Assembly: GCA_036937835.1 (NCBI GenBank)
Contig: CM072876.1
Span: forward strand, 12,899,501-12,963,500
Reading direction: 5' to 3'
From: Pampus argenteus
Lineage: Eukaryota; Chordata; Actinopteri; Scombriformes; Stromateidae
DNA length: 64,000 nucleotides
The position numbers and the translations under genes were made by a program. The notes below the pieces were generated by a model. The model saw nothing but the letters and a program-made list of their open reading frames with translations. It had not been told where the DNA came from and ran no database searches. Positions 1 to 13,100 of this stretch are shown in pieces (the stretch's first letter is position 1; each line of letters opens with the position of its first letter).

Positions 1-1254
1 GCAGTGTATAATGTCATTTATCCCAAATGATCCCAGTCACACTGCTTTTAACAGTATTCCCAGTACTGTTTGTTTTTTTGCTGTGTTCTTGAATTTCAGA
101 CTTTAGTGACTGCAGCTTCACTCTGAAGAAGACTTTTATTTCTGGCCCTGCAGCTCCCTGGTGTTTAACATTTAATGTGTCTTTATATATAGATTCTTTA
201 TGCACTCAGTTCAGTTTACCCATAAAGATGGTTATGCACTACACTGAACTGTACCTTGTTGAATGTGATACAGGATTTTATACATATCATACTCGTTATA
301 TATTTTTTTTAATAATCTTCAGACGACTGTTAATATACTTTCATGCCTTTAATGTTATTGACTCCAGTTAGCTCTAAATTTTAAAAAGAGACTAATGTTT
401 GATGATTTGTTCGGTAATTGGATTGAAGTGCATGTTTCTGTTTTAGGGTTAGGACACGATTATTGAAAAACGATCTTTCTTCCCAGTAATGTTTGATGAA
501 CAGGATTCTTATCTGCTGTGTTTTCCCGTGGACAGCACATGCCCTGAATCATCCACACTTACATCTCGTTCTGTCCTTATGACACAGCTGACAGATGGTG
601 CCGAATGTGTGGGACATGATACCAGCTGTTGCTCCGGGAGAATGTGGTACAAATTTTGCTGTTCAGGCTAAAAGAAAAACAAAGTAGTTTCTAAAGTAAT
701 GCCAAAATGAGTTCTTTAAACATTATTTTTTAAATTGCCGATTTGTCCTTTTTAGAATGTTGTTAAGTCACAGAAGCAGAGAAATGGCGTGCTGCTTGCT
801 TATCAAGTGTTTATGGCAAGTGTGTTAGCAAACAGTTGCCTACTTACACATCCTGCAGACGCGGGCGTCCCAGTGGAATCATAACCACTTAGGCCATTTC
901 ACGACTGCAACTCTTAATATTTTCTCTAACTTCCTTCTGTTTTTCACAACCACTGCTGATAGGGATTTAATGAATAGTATGTTAACAGTTAATAGTCTTT
1001 TTCCTAAGCTGTGCCATTTCTTATGTTTTCTTGTTTTGAAGACCCACGACCAGTGTGAAATCTCTTCTACAATTTCAATTTAATGACATTATATTACTCC
1101 CGATATCACATTTTGTTTGTAATTTAAAGGCATAGTCAGTGGTATTCAAAATGAAGTGTTAAAAAAAAGCTCTCATCCTTCACACCATCTTAGAAACAGT
1201 AATGGTTGTTTTTTCTCACACATTCTAGTATCACTACCAACAGAAGGCACAGCC

Positions 1255-1296
1255 GTGTGTGTGTGTGTGTGTGTGCGTGTGTGTGTGTGTGTGTGT
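1255..1296 (+). repeat. (GT)n microsatellite
   Basis: 42 bases of GT dinucleotides with one GC interruption. Confidence 0.97.
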
Positions 1297-1970
1297 CTTC
1301 CTGTCGTCAAGGCTTTGCATTGTACTGTACTTGCTGCATACCTAAATAGATACTCTGATCTTCTTGTCTTCTTTTCAGTTTTTCTGAGTAACTGTATGAC
1401 TCATGAGACAATAGTCAGGTAATTGTATCTAATCTTAACTAATTATTGGTCATCCACCTCCTCATCCACCTTAAAAACAAAAAATCTTTTCCCTCCTCCT
1501 ATCTCCAATAATTCGATAGAAAGCTCTTGAGAAAAGAAATGGCCTTTACCCAACAGTAACTGAGCAGAATACAAATGCCCCCAAGTCGCACCTTCCTGCC
1601 TTTTGATATGGATCAAGGAATATTGATCCACAGACCCCATAGTGTCTGACAAATGTCTAACCATATGTTTTCGATTTTGATTTAATGATATTTTAACATT
1701 TTTGAAGGGTAAAAACAGTTTGAAGTCAAATGCAAAAATATCCTTTTAAATGAAATATAATGATTTCACAGTGTTGTTGCAAATAACTTTGGCGGAACAT
1801 ACGATGAATATTATATGTAAAAACATACAGACAGAACTTTAGATATAAAAATAATAGAATAATATGAGTTATGAGGAAATCTTGAGCTCATCAATTCAGA
1901 AACTCCAGGAGATTGGGATGTCTTATGTAAAAAGATTTGCCTGATCGACCACAAAGTTAAGGGTTACCAT

Positions 1971-2373
1971 TAGTGGTGGGCCGTTAATGGCGTTAACGCG
2001 CTGCAATAATGTGAGACTTTTTTCGAGCGATATAAAAAATACTGCTGTTAATCTATTATCAAAATTGGGTTTGGAGCTGGGTCCTATAATAAGCAAACTG
2101 ATGACTTTCAACATGATATTTTAGCACGGATGTATAAATAGCCGAATTGCACAGTAGGAACACAAAGCATCCCTTTGCTATAAGCAGTCAGTGATGCATT
2201 TTGGCTCCTGTTCTAATGCATCCCCTGGCTTAAGAAACCCGAAGACTTACTTTTGGTCAGTACTTGGGTATTTCGCATTCTGAACGAGCCATTTTAATCT
2301 AGATTAATCTAGATTAATTTCAAGATTTCAGTGAGATTAATCTAGATAAAAAAACTTCTTCGTCACACCACTA
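1971..2373 (+). mobile_element. hAT-like non-autonomous DNA transposon (MITE), 403 bp
   Basis: The element begins TAGTGGTG and ends CACCACTA, an 8-bp perfect terminal inverted repeat. It is flanked by GTTACCAT on the left (1963-1970) and GTTACAAT on the right (2374-2381), an 8-bp target duplication with one mismatch. An 8-bp duplication and YARNG-type ends suit the hAT superfamily. Inside are TCTAGATTAA repeats near 2297-2345. I recognise the interior as a repeat abundant in fish genomes. It has no transposase. Confidence 0.8.
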
Positions 2374-3965
2374 GTTACAATTCAGTGCTGCTGTAGACTC
2401 ACTGAAATGCCACAGCAAATCTGAAGGAAAAGAGTTGAACCACTCTGTTATTCAGGCAGTGTCCAGGTGATCTTGTCCCTACTCACAACATCCTTATATG
2501 ATTGTTTACTTTAGTGCTGTCTCCATGGCAACAATCATAAAGCCAGGTCAGCTCAACCGAGAGGAGGACAGCAATCTGTCCCTCGCTGTCTGCTTGTCTA
2601 AAGAGCGTTTCATACACGGCACATGTAGACACCCTGTTTTGTCTCTGAAACCCAACTGCGTAGACACTGTTGTTCAGCTGCTTGTGTAAGTATCTAGTAC
2701 CTTGGAACACCATTATAAGAAAGAAAGAGGCTAATTTTGACTATTTCCACTGATCAAGAAACTATCCAGTTTGCGTCATAGGTGGGAAACGTGAGAACGT
2801 ATCTGGTGGTGTGTGGAATGTTTTTCTGATCATTGTGGCCAGGTGATGTGTGAAAATGTTTGCCCTTTTTCTGTCTCTTGGCAAAAAAAAAGGCAGCTTG
2901 GTTGCTAAGTTTGAGCTCCTTATTTCCCCTATGATAAGTTGTGAGAAATATTAAATGTCAAATTGTTGTCATGGTGTCCATCTGGGAGATTTTCAGAACT
3001 CACTCACCATGTTACTTTTTTTAGTCTGGGTTTTTTTTTTTTTTGTGATGATAAAAGTGGAATCGGCGAGTCTTTTAATCACTTTGTCAGTTAAGCAACA
3101 GAGATGTGTTGTGATGACTGAATTAACTGTGCTTCATTATTATCACAAAAGCCTCTGTTTCCCTTTAACGCTTTAAACCGGTCATACAGTCATGTTTGTT
3201 GCTCAGTGCCCTTGTTTACTTTGCTTAGTGGTCGCTGGTGCTTATCTCTTGAGAACAACTGTGCGTGACCGACCGATGATGGGAGGAATGTGTTGTCATA
3301 GTGACAAAGAAAAATGGATTCCACTGTTGTACTTGTTGATATTCACATGTGCACTGATGTCACCATCTCGATCTTCACTGACTGTACGCGCCTGCATACT
3401 GAAAATATGCTCCGTTATTCTTGTATTTAAACAATATCACGTCTCTTCCCTTTCAGTGACAGCCGGCTTTTCACTCCACCTTCAATCAACCATAAACCCT
3501 TGATGTCACTTATTTTAATGTTGAGGATGATGTTATTGTGTGTGGCAAGATTTTTTTTTTTGATTGATTTATTCACGTATTTATTCATGTATTGAAACAT
3601 ATTGAAACTCGTATTAAAATATTTGGTTAATATCATAGAGGACCAAAAAAATATTCACACTCGAAAAGCTTGATCCACATAATTTTGCCAAGAAAAAGAA
3701 CTTTTGGCACAATTAATTATGACAATAGTTGCAGATTGTCATTTTCTGTTGATCAACTACTTAATAATAGACGTATCATTTCCGCTCCAGAGGTAGTCCT
3801 GCGGTTTTAGCCTCATGTTCTTTTTCAGACTCTAAAATGCAAAGCATACATCATAGTTAATGTGACATTCATGTACATGCATACCCAATATAGCTAAATG
3901 AATTAATATTTAGGCTACATTAAGAGATGACTGACTTTGCTTTGTGTTTTTTTTGTGTGTTTCAG

Positions 3966-4130
3966 GGACAGCCTGTTGGCCAGTGCGATTTCAATATCCG
4001 ACTGTTATGCATAGAAAAGGAGATAATTTCTCCACGGATGGAAAAGATGAAGACTGGACAGATTGACAAAACCAAGGAGCCCTTCAGTGTCCGAAATAAG
4101 CCCTTCTTTGACATTCACGCATCACGCAAG
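3966..4130 (+). CDS. rngtt: rngtt coding exon A (first in window)
   Basis: This 165-nt exon begins after a T-rich tract ending ...tgtttcag and ends before the donor GTAACG. It starts and ends in phase 0 and encodes 55 residues from GQPVGQCDFNIRL to IHASRK. The segment CIEKEIISPR and the stretch EPFSVRNKPFFD are near-identical to vertebrate RNGTT and lie in the nucleotidyltransferase domain before motif IV. The preceding exon, which should end near IIKF, was not found in bases 1-3965. Confidence 0.96.
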
Positions 4131-7100
4131 GTAACGTGAGCAAAGGAATTGTTTTTAAAGATAAACAAATACAGATGAGCGCAAAGTCTACAAATAAAAA
4201 TTATGACTCAGTAATGTATTTACCTATTTACCTCCCTGGAAGAAGTGTTTTCCAGTCTTTCCCAGCAAATTGTCCCCAGGTGATGCACAAGTCTTATAGT
4301 AGTTAAAAAAAAAAAAAAAAAAGGGTTTGCACAACCTTGTTCAGTCAAGTCTGGTGTTAGAGGCTCACTAGGACGTGTCTCGTAGCTGGGCCTGTAACCA
4401 TGAGGCCAGATCACACAGGGATCACTTCCATGTGACAATTAGACGGCAGGCGAAAGTAGGAGCCTTGGTGTCCTAACCCCTGTGTATGATAACTGTCACT
4501 CAGGACCTCAGGGTATTAGTCTGCTCAACCTTGTGCAGGAAGCGTGCTCCTTCCATTTATTAAACATCAGATTTAGGAGCAGACAATGACAATCATTATG
4601 TATATTGAGTATGTTATGTAAAAAATAAAATAAAAAGTTAAAATTGCAAAATCACTGAAGAAGCAAGCAAGAAAACCAGTGAAATAAAACAGCCAGATTA
4701 TGAGATTAAGCACTATCAAGCCTGAAGCCATGTTACTCCTTTTTGTATGGAAGTGAGTGACTGCACCAAGTGTGAAGGGTTATGCACATGGGAGTAGTAT
4801 TATAGGCCTGGAATAGAGTCATCCAGACATCATTTGGTGTGGGTGCACTCTAATTTGCAGTAAAAGACTGGGAGAATACAACTGTCTGGTCGGAGAACTG
4901 CAGCAATTTCTTGCTTTTTTTTTGTGGTGTCACAGTGCATTTGTACAAAGATGTAACTTTTCCATCTACCCTGTACTCTGCTGCTGGGTGCAAATTTGCC
5001 TTCTATGACTCTGCTGCCTGCACCTGCACTCGTATTAAGGTTCACTTGCCGTTGATCGTGTCTTCCCACATCTTTGTTGTCATGTGAAAAGATTTGATGT
5101 TAATTCGCTCGCTTTTTCATGGTTATTTTGGTTCGGATTTTCTTTAAAGAAAAATCGTACTCCTTTGTTGTATAATAAATAAATTATTACAGCCCAGGTT
5201 AAAGGACTACATGTACGCTAAGGATAGCCGAGCTTATATCCTATAAAACACTGTGAAGCCTTTCTCTTGCAGGCCCAGTATCAGGTCTGTAGGAGGTCAG
5301 AGCACAATTAATTTGATGTTTTGCTCGATTTACGATCAGTCAGAGGATCTCTGTCCTGCTCATTCACAAATGATCAAAGTGTGCCGAGGGGGTGAAGTTT
5401 TCGACATTTCTTCTTTTCCTCTGCCAACACTGATATCTTGGTGTTCTTATTTTTGCACTTCATAAAATTGAGTATGAGTAGTTGGGTTACCTCTACTCTG
5501 TCCCTGTGATGTCCATTTCTATGAGGACCTTTATGAGGGTTCACCCCCAGCCTTTGGGGTTCATGTTGATGAAATGAAGTCACCGGAACTATGTCTGGCT
5601 TCTGACTGCTGTATTGTGTTGTGCAGTGGCCATCTGCTCCCCATACAGTCATATCTCTGTTGTATGGGACATTAAAAGGGGGGGCCGGGAATTTGGCTCA
5701 TTAATTCATAGCAGCACAACTGTCTACTTGATGGCATATTGACCACAGTTTCCTTTTAGCGATATTTCAGTCACAGACTGAAGTTGTATGATGGCTTTTG
5801 TCTGTCGCTACTGCTGCTGTTTTTCATCAGTGACACTTACACATTCAGGCCGCCATTCCCCCACCAATTGGAGCCATTTATTCTTTTCGCTTCCTCCACT
5901 TGTCCAATTATCTTACAAAGGCCCATTTTTGTAAAACAGAATTTGTAAATCCAGACAATATATTTTTTGGAAATTCCCCTCTTTTGTGCAATAAATGGAT
6001 TTGGCTGACAAAGGTAGAAAATAATTCAGAATTTAAAGGTACTTATGTTGGTATGTGGTGGTGCCTTTTCAACAGTAAATTGCATGCGAGTGTTTTCTAA
6101 CTCATTTGCAGTAATAACTGTCATCGGTAGAGTTGATGGTATGCATCTCTAAAGACTGATGTGAACAAGGTCCCTCATTTACATGTTGCTCTTGCTTTTC
6201 CCAATGCCAGCACAAAGTATCTAAAGGCATTTTCAAACCTATAGTTTGTTTGCTTTGGTCCCAATCAATGACCGTGTTCACTCTGCTCATTGGCTGGTTG
6301 TGTCTGAGGGGTACTGAAAATTGTTACCTGCCAAATGCAACTTAGTTTGTTGCGCTAATGTTGGATCTTGAATCACTTTCTGGCCTGGTTAACTACTTAC
6401 AACTGCTGACCATAGCATGAAAGTCTAGTCATAGCCTGCTGCCCTTGACAATACTCAGCACCATTCAGTGTAGTGTTTGTATAAGCTATTCACCCCTTTT
6501 AATATGGTTTATTTTGTAATGCGAGCTTTTAGAGGGTGTCTTTGTCTGCATTGTGCTTAAAATTTAATCCATTGAGAGTTCAGTCTGTAAAACCACTGAA
6601 TGTAGAAAAGCTGAAGAGGGTTAAATGCTTTCTGAGATTTCACCGTATTAACAGTTCCTACTGATTTCTACATTATGCAAATACACTGACTGTCAAATAA
6701 GCTCTTATAACAACTTGCCATCAAGAACATTTGTTTGTTTTCTCAGTGTATTGCATACTTTGAATATGATTTGGGGGCTTGCAAATACTGCACATGCATA
6801 CATACATACATACAAATGAAATTTTGGCTCTGTAGGCTGATGGAGGAGTGTATTTGGCAGAGATCGGTGTATTACATTCGAAGAATTAGAAATCCAAGTT
6901 CAAGGTAACACTAAGATTTCTAGTCATTTTCTTGCCCACTGGAGGCAACAGTATTAGCAATTTACATGGCCAATCCGTTAACAAGGTTCATATTTCTTGT
7001 GGGATTATAGAAATGAGTGTTCCAGTTTTGGGGCTACTGAGACCTGATCATGATATTTGCAATTTCCAGAGAGTAGGCTTAACCAGTCAAAAAAGCCTAA

Positions 7101-10100
7101 TTTTTCATTATATTTATTATGACCCAGGAAATGCAAAGCTCAATTATTTTAACATGAGCGTTTCTTATGACATGTTCGCTCATTGACCTTTGTGATGAAT
7201 CCCAGAAGTTATACTTCTGTTAGCTGCAAAAGCAGTTTAATAGTTTTTGGTTTTTTTTAAACATTGGGTGAATAGGTTGAATATGTTCCCCGATGCTGTA
7301 TCCACAGAGTGTGGTTATATTTATACAACTAAATTAATCTTTCTTCAAACCAGGCAACTTTTAAATTTGAAAATGTAACAACTGGCAAGGTATGCCCTCC
7401 CTTAATATGCCTTACATTTGCAGAGCATACAGTAATTAAATGTGACTCACAGTGTATTCAGATTTAATATAGTCGATTAGATGATGTTAAATTGTATTTG
7501 CCCTTACACAGAATGTCTAATATCCCGTACTCGTTTATCATATCTCTACAGAAATTAGGCCTAAGCTGAATTAAGTTCCCAATCATGAGATCAGTATCTC
7601 CAATTGACCCCAGGACATTGTCCTTTCAGTACCTCCTCCTCCCTGGAGTCCAGATAGATGGCCCAATCTATGCTGTGTGGTGTTTGCATGTTGACCACTG
7701 GCACTGGCCAAAGAACTGGAGTCGGTTCCCAGACGCTACACGTCCACTGCCTGCTGTGAATGCAGAGGATAAATATCATTTCAATGTATGCGAGTGCTGA
7801 GAAATGACAATAAATAAATCTTAAATCTTAATCTTAAAGCTTCATGTGAAAAATTGAGTTTTCTTACCTGACGGCGGATGTCACCTGGAAATACCTCCTT
7901 CAAGCTGAGATTGAATTTGGATAGGGAACTGAAAAGCAGTTATCTGGATACTTTTGTAAGATTGCAATCTTTTCATGGAGTTTGAACATAATCACACTCG
8001 GTGAGATTAAAGTTGAGCTCATATGCTGAATACGAAATAAACAAAGACTCACAACTTTCTTGAGAATGTAAATAGTGAACTGAAATAGATTTTAGGGTCA
8101 GTGCAGTGAAATCACAATCGCTGATGTGCATTAAGGGGCTTATTTTGTTGAGCAGGCTGTTCTCTGTGAATCAGATGTATTGATCTCATGCTTGAAAATA
8201 ACTCTTAAGAGTGGGAGACCATGTACTCATGTAGATGTCCTGTTGGAAAGAAAAATTAGCTTAATATCTATAATATCTGAACTCGGGTTGTCAGTTTCTC
8301 TCAAATAGCCACATTTTTTTTGGTGATTATATGTTCCCCGATAGGGTCATATTCAATTTCAAGCCAGATATGGCCTAGAAATATAATGTTTTATATTCAT
8401 TCCAAAGAAAAAAACCAATGCACATCTATTTCAAATTAGAGCAGCATCTTATGCTCTCTCCATGTTCAAGTGGCTTGATAGAGTGTAAAGTAATGCACCG
8501 TGAAGGTCAGTCGCTAATGGCATACAGTTTAAAAATCATTAGAATATTGAGTGCAGCCGCAAGTTGAAAAAAATTGGAGAAGATCACCATCATCACTCTC
8601 GCCAAACACAGGCAATCGCTGCTGTGTTAAAGGCCTAAGTGTTGATCCCAGACACCGTGTTGAGTAACTGCAACGACGTGGCTTTTCATCCTTCTCCCAA
8701 ACCGCCTTCCTCTCCAGAGGGCTTAGCTGCTATTAACAGTCTTTGATTCGATGTAAATGCCCTCCTCTCGTGCTCCTCCTCTTACAGCTATATCCTGACC
8801 CGTGAGTCAGAGGCTTGTTTTTTTCTACCGAAGCAGGTTTGTCATGGCCAGGCCAGAAGAAAGTAACTCCTCCGTAACGGCTCGTGTCTCATTAGCCGAG
8901 TGCTGTCAGTGCTACAGGTTCCTTGTTGCTCACTGACCTCACACCTTAGCCGTCTCGTCTCCGGCTGTTGGAGATGGAAAAGCAAGAAACCCCCCAGGTC
9001 TCCATTTTATATTATGTATTTTGGTTTCTTAACAAAATAAGAACGGAGCTGTTGTTGCTGCATTGAATCTGTGCTCTGTTTGAGTTAGTTTGTGGTGATT
9101 CAACGTCTACTGTATCAAATACAATTTAACATGTAAAGATTGTTTTGAATTTCTTCTGATACACAGTAATAATACATTTTCCAGCCTGCCCCTCTGGCCT
9201 TGATAATACACCCATCCCCCACTGTTAAGTTTAAGAACAAAATGCTCGTCTTCACCTGCATCCTCTCTCTTCTGCTGCACCCACTCGCAGAGGGAAACAT
9301 GTTGACTGTTGTATAATGGCTTATGCTGCTTGGAAGAACACACGACATGGACTCGATGACTAATGTTTGTTTACCTCGGTTGCTTTGAGATATTTAAGTT
9401 TTCTTCAAAGCCCTCTAGATATTATGCAACGTTTGATGATGCACGGCACCTCTATACAGTAAAGGTCGGATTCACTGGAGAGAAAAGCAGCTTAATATCA
9501 AGTGTAGCGGCTCATTTTATTTGTTCTGCTTGCCCGCTCTTCCTGTGCCTTGCAGGCTTAGAGTTGATGTACTCAAAGAAAGGAACATATGTCCTCAGGG
9601 TTAGGTCAACAGGTGTCTATCTTCAGATGTTGTGTGGACTTTGTGTTTATTCACGCGTTTCACCACCTACTCTGCCTTTTCAGTCTGCCGTCTACCTTTT
9701 CTGTTTGACCCCTGATGATGTCTCTGTTTATCTCAACAATTTCCTCCAGGCAGTTCATGAAATGCTAATAAAACACTCTTTATTTCACTCTTTAGGGACA
9801 CCTGTGCAATCTAATGCAATACAAATTCTACTTTAATGAAGCTTATACTTTTTTGTTGACATTGTCAGAAAGGTATTGTAAAGTAGTAGTAAGTGGTAGT
9901 GTTGTACATGAACTGTATAAAATTTGGATTTCTTACAATGTCTACAAAAACTGAAAATGCACAAGCTTCGTAAAAAGTAGAATTGCATTCGATTAACCCT
10001 AATAAAGGCCTGGGTGAGTGTATATAAAAACATCCTCACACTCTGTGTAGAATGATCAGCTGTTGCATTGTGTTCACCGACAACAGCGGCGAAAACACGT

Positions 10101-13100
10101 TCAGTCCTTTTGTAAAGTCATACAGTAATTATTATATTTATGACTTCTATTAGAGCGAGAAGCTCAGCAGTTTCTCGCTCATGTCACATTTGGGACCAAT
10201 CTCTACTCTGGTAGTCTGTGATTTTTCCAGCTGCATGAAATAAATATTTACAGCAACAATATTACTGCACTGACTTGTATCCATGGGTAGTTATTAAAGA
10301 CAATTTGATTATGTATACAGAATACACCCACTCTACTCCCTAGATACAGGTAATCAAAGACACTGAGATACCGATGGCAGGATAGTACAATTGTATCTGG
10401 AAACCTGGTTATTGTAATATAGTGATGTGCTTAAATAGAGCTGAAGTGATGGGCAGAAAAATAAATAAGTTATTTATCAACAGAAATGCATAACATACAC
10501 AGTTTTTGAATAGTAATTTGAATATCTTTTTGGATATAAGTTGGACAATTTGAATATGTCACCTTGAGCTTAAGGAAATGGTAATATACATATTTGAGTT
10601 ATCTTTTTTGCCTTTTTTGTTGACCAAACAATTAATGATTGTTCAGTAATTGAACATATAATTAAGCTTATATGTCGCCTTTTCTAGTCTATAAGGCTGT
10701 GTTACAATTGTGTGATAAATACAGCATCATATTAGGCTTGATACAGTTACACCTAAACCACAGCCAAGTCTTAATTAGTTGGCTCCAGCTCCTTACCACT
10801 ATGAGAGAAGCAAATTCTTTATCCACCGTCAAATAACTTCTTTAATCTTTAACATCTAGCCAGACTCGGCACTTCAGGACAGACACAGTCTCCTCTGCTG
10901 CTGTTGCTTGGACAGCACAGATACAGCAGGATGCTTTCGGAGCCCAGTGAAGGTCTGCATCCTGGTTGTTGCCTCTTCACACTGTCTCTCTGTCTGCTGT
11001 CTGTATGAATGTGGCTGAATGTGCCTGAGTGTGTGGGCTGTGGCCTGTCTGCTTATTGCGCGTTTGTCAATTTATCGTTTCTCTGCTGGAGACAGGTAAT
11101 GTGTCTTAACTGGCAGTGGCTTCAGCACAGCAACTCTCCACTATGACAGCTTAATCTTAAGTGGTCTATTTGATTGTCATTTCCCATATTAATGTTCATT
11201 TCACTACTCTGTCCCACCAACTGTGGCACCCTCCACCAGAGCAGCTCTGGTGGAGGATCAAATATTTCCTTTGCCGTTTACACGGAGCAGCGTTTTTCAG
11301 TTGTGCGCTAGGTGTATCATTTTAACCGATGCAGCTGTACAATAGACATTTACATTACCATGTCTATTTTATTATATTTTTTTCAAACGTATGCATGTAA
11401 AAGCTTGATTTAAACCCCCGCAGGCAGACGCATTAGACTACTATAACACAAATACACAAAATGGTGTTGGCAGTCATTCTGTTATTGTTGTAGTCTGCCA
11501 TTTTCCAGACTAATTCGCATGGGTGTATTAGTCTGGAACCTCTCAGTTCATTGTCGATTTCCAAGGGGCGTTATCAATGGACACAGACCAAAATGCCTCT
11601 GGACACAATTTTAAGGACAACCAGTGGGAGCAATGAAACATGCGACGTAGCGCTGAGCAACACATGCAAGTTGGACGATGCTTCGTTTTCAAAAAGGAAG
11701 AAGAAAACTTTCTAATATTACAGCAAAACGGTACACTAAAATATTTCTCTGCAAACATTTGGCGGAAAATAAGCAGCAGAGTCTTTATTTATATATGATC
11801 TTCACTTGCTAGTTTGACTGAAAATCTATCTGAATGGGAGGGTGGCCAGACGCATCTGCCAGAGCAAATAAAACTTGACAGATCCGTCTCGTTCCCAGGT
11901 TATTTTTGTAGTAGTGGAGTACATAAACATTTTATTTAACCCACCTACTGATTGTTCAGGTGCATTTCCCCATGCTGGACAACAATTTAGCATCTGTCCA
12001 TCCCAAAGACAGACGTTTTAGGCTTTTATCCTCCAGTATTTATTAAAATGAACATTTTTGATGCTTTACTTTTTGGTAGGCATTTTACGACAAAATTCAG
12101 CTATTTAGGACACTATTAAGACAAGTCGGTTTTATTTATTTAGTGCCAAATCACCCAGCAGTCCCTCACGAGTAAGTATTTGGTGATTGCAGCAAGGAAA
12201 AACTTCCTTTAACGGGAAGAAACCTCGAACAGAAGCAGGCTCTGGGTGATCAGCCATCTGCCTTGACTGGTTGGGTATTTTTAGGGGGAATTTAGGTGTT
12301 CTTAGAAGTTTTCCACTCACACAAACAAAAGCACATCAAATCTCTATATGTTGCTTGTATAGTTAGGCTTGTTGTGTCTATGCTTCATATTGTACCTTGA
12401 TTTGTTTTATTTTTTGTTTTTTTTGCTTGCTTTCGCAAACTTTGTTTGTAGAAAAATGTAGATTTTTTTTTTTTTTTTTTTTTTTTTTAGTTTCTTGAGA
12501 TAAAAAAAAAATAAAACCTTTGAGATAGAAATCTAAATTTGACCTGTTGCATTCAAAACTATGAATTATACATTTCTGTGCAGTGATTTTTTCAAGTCTT
12601 GATGATCTTGGAATAACTTGCAGCCAACTTTGTTTTTGGTAATTTCATGGTTGGCGAATATTAGCTAATTGTAGTCATTTTATCACATCTGCCTCGTTAA
12701 CCAGCAGATTCCCCCTATTACCCCAAATCACTTTGGCACCCTGTTATTTATCACCACCTTTGCTTGTCTTATCTCATTCTGGTTTTCATACTGGTTTCAT
12801 TCATGTGTCTGTTCATATTTACTCTCCACAAGTGAATGTGTACAATTTAATCTTGATGACAGTTCTTATGAAGCCATTGGATCCATCAAAAGACAGTTTT
12901 TCAAAACATTCAACTTCTCCAGACTGTGTAACCTTGTTTGACTCTTGGCCAGCCAGTAGTTTAGCAGCCCTGCCTGCACACTCTGATGTGGGCTTTTCAT
13001 TTAATAGGGAATTGCACAGTGGCTTCAGAGGACCATGCACATTAGGCTTGAAAGGAGCCTCCAGCAACAGCCCTGTGGTCTGACTGGAATATCAATCCAT

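Larger units (their letters stand above)
1..3965 (+). other. rngtt: rngtt intron (3' part)
   Basis: This is the intron before exon A, open at the left edge of the window. It holds a (GT)n tract at 1255-1296 with one interruption, a hAT-like non-autonomous element at 1971-2373, and a T14 run at 3031-3044. No open frame here resembles a known protein, and no upstream rngtt exon was recognised. Confidence 0.85.

Noticed and set aside
1156..1422. 88-codon frame with an alternating V/C run
   Set aside because: The run is the translated GT microsatellite.
1..3965. A further upstream rngtt exon
   Set aside because: The expected residues before GQPVG (RYLIYDIIKF-like) were searched for by eye in all forward frames and not found, so that exon probably lies before the window.
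9363..9836. 157-codon plus-strand frame in rngtt intron A-B
   Set aside because: No recognisable motif and intronic on the sense strand.
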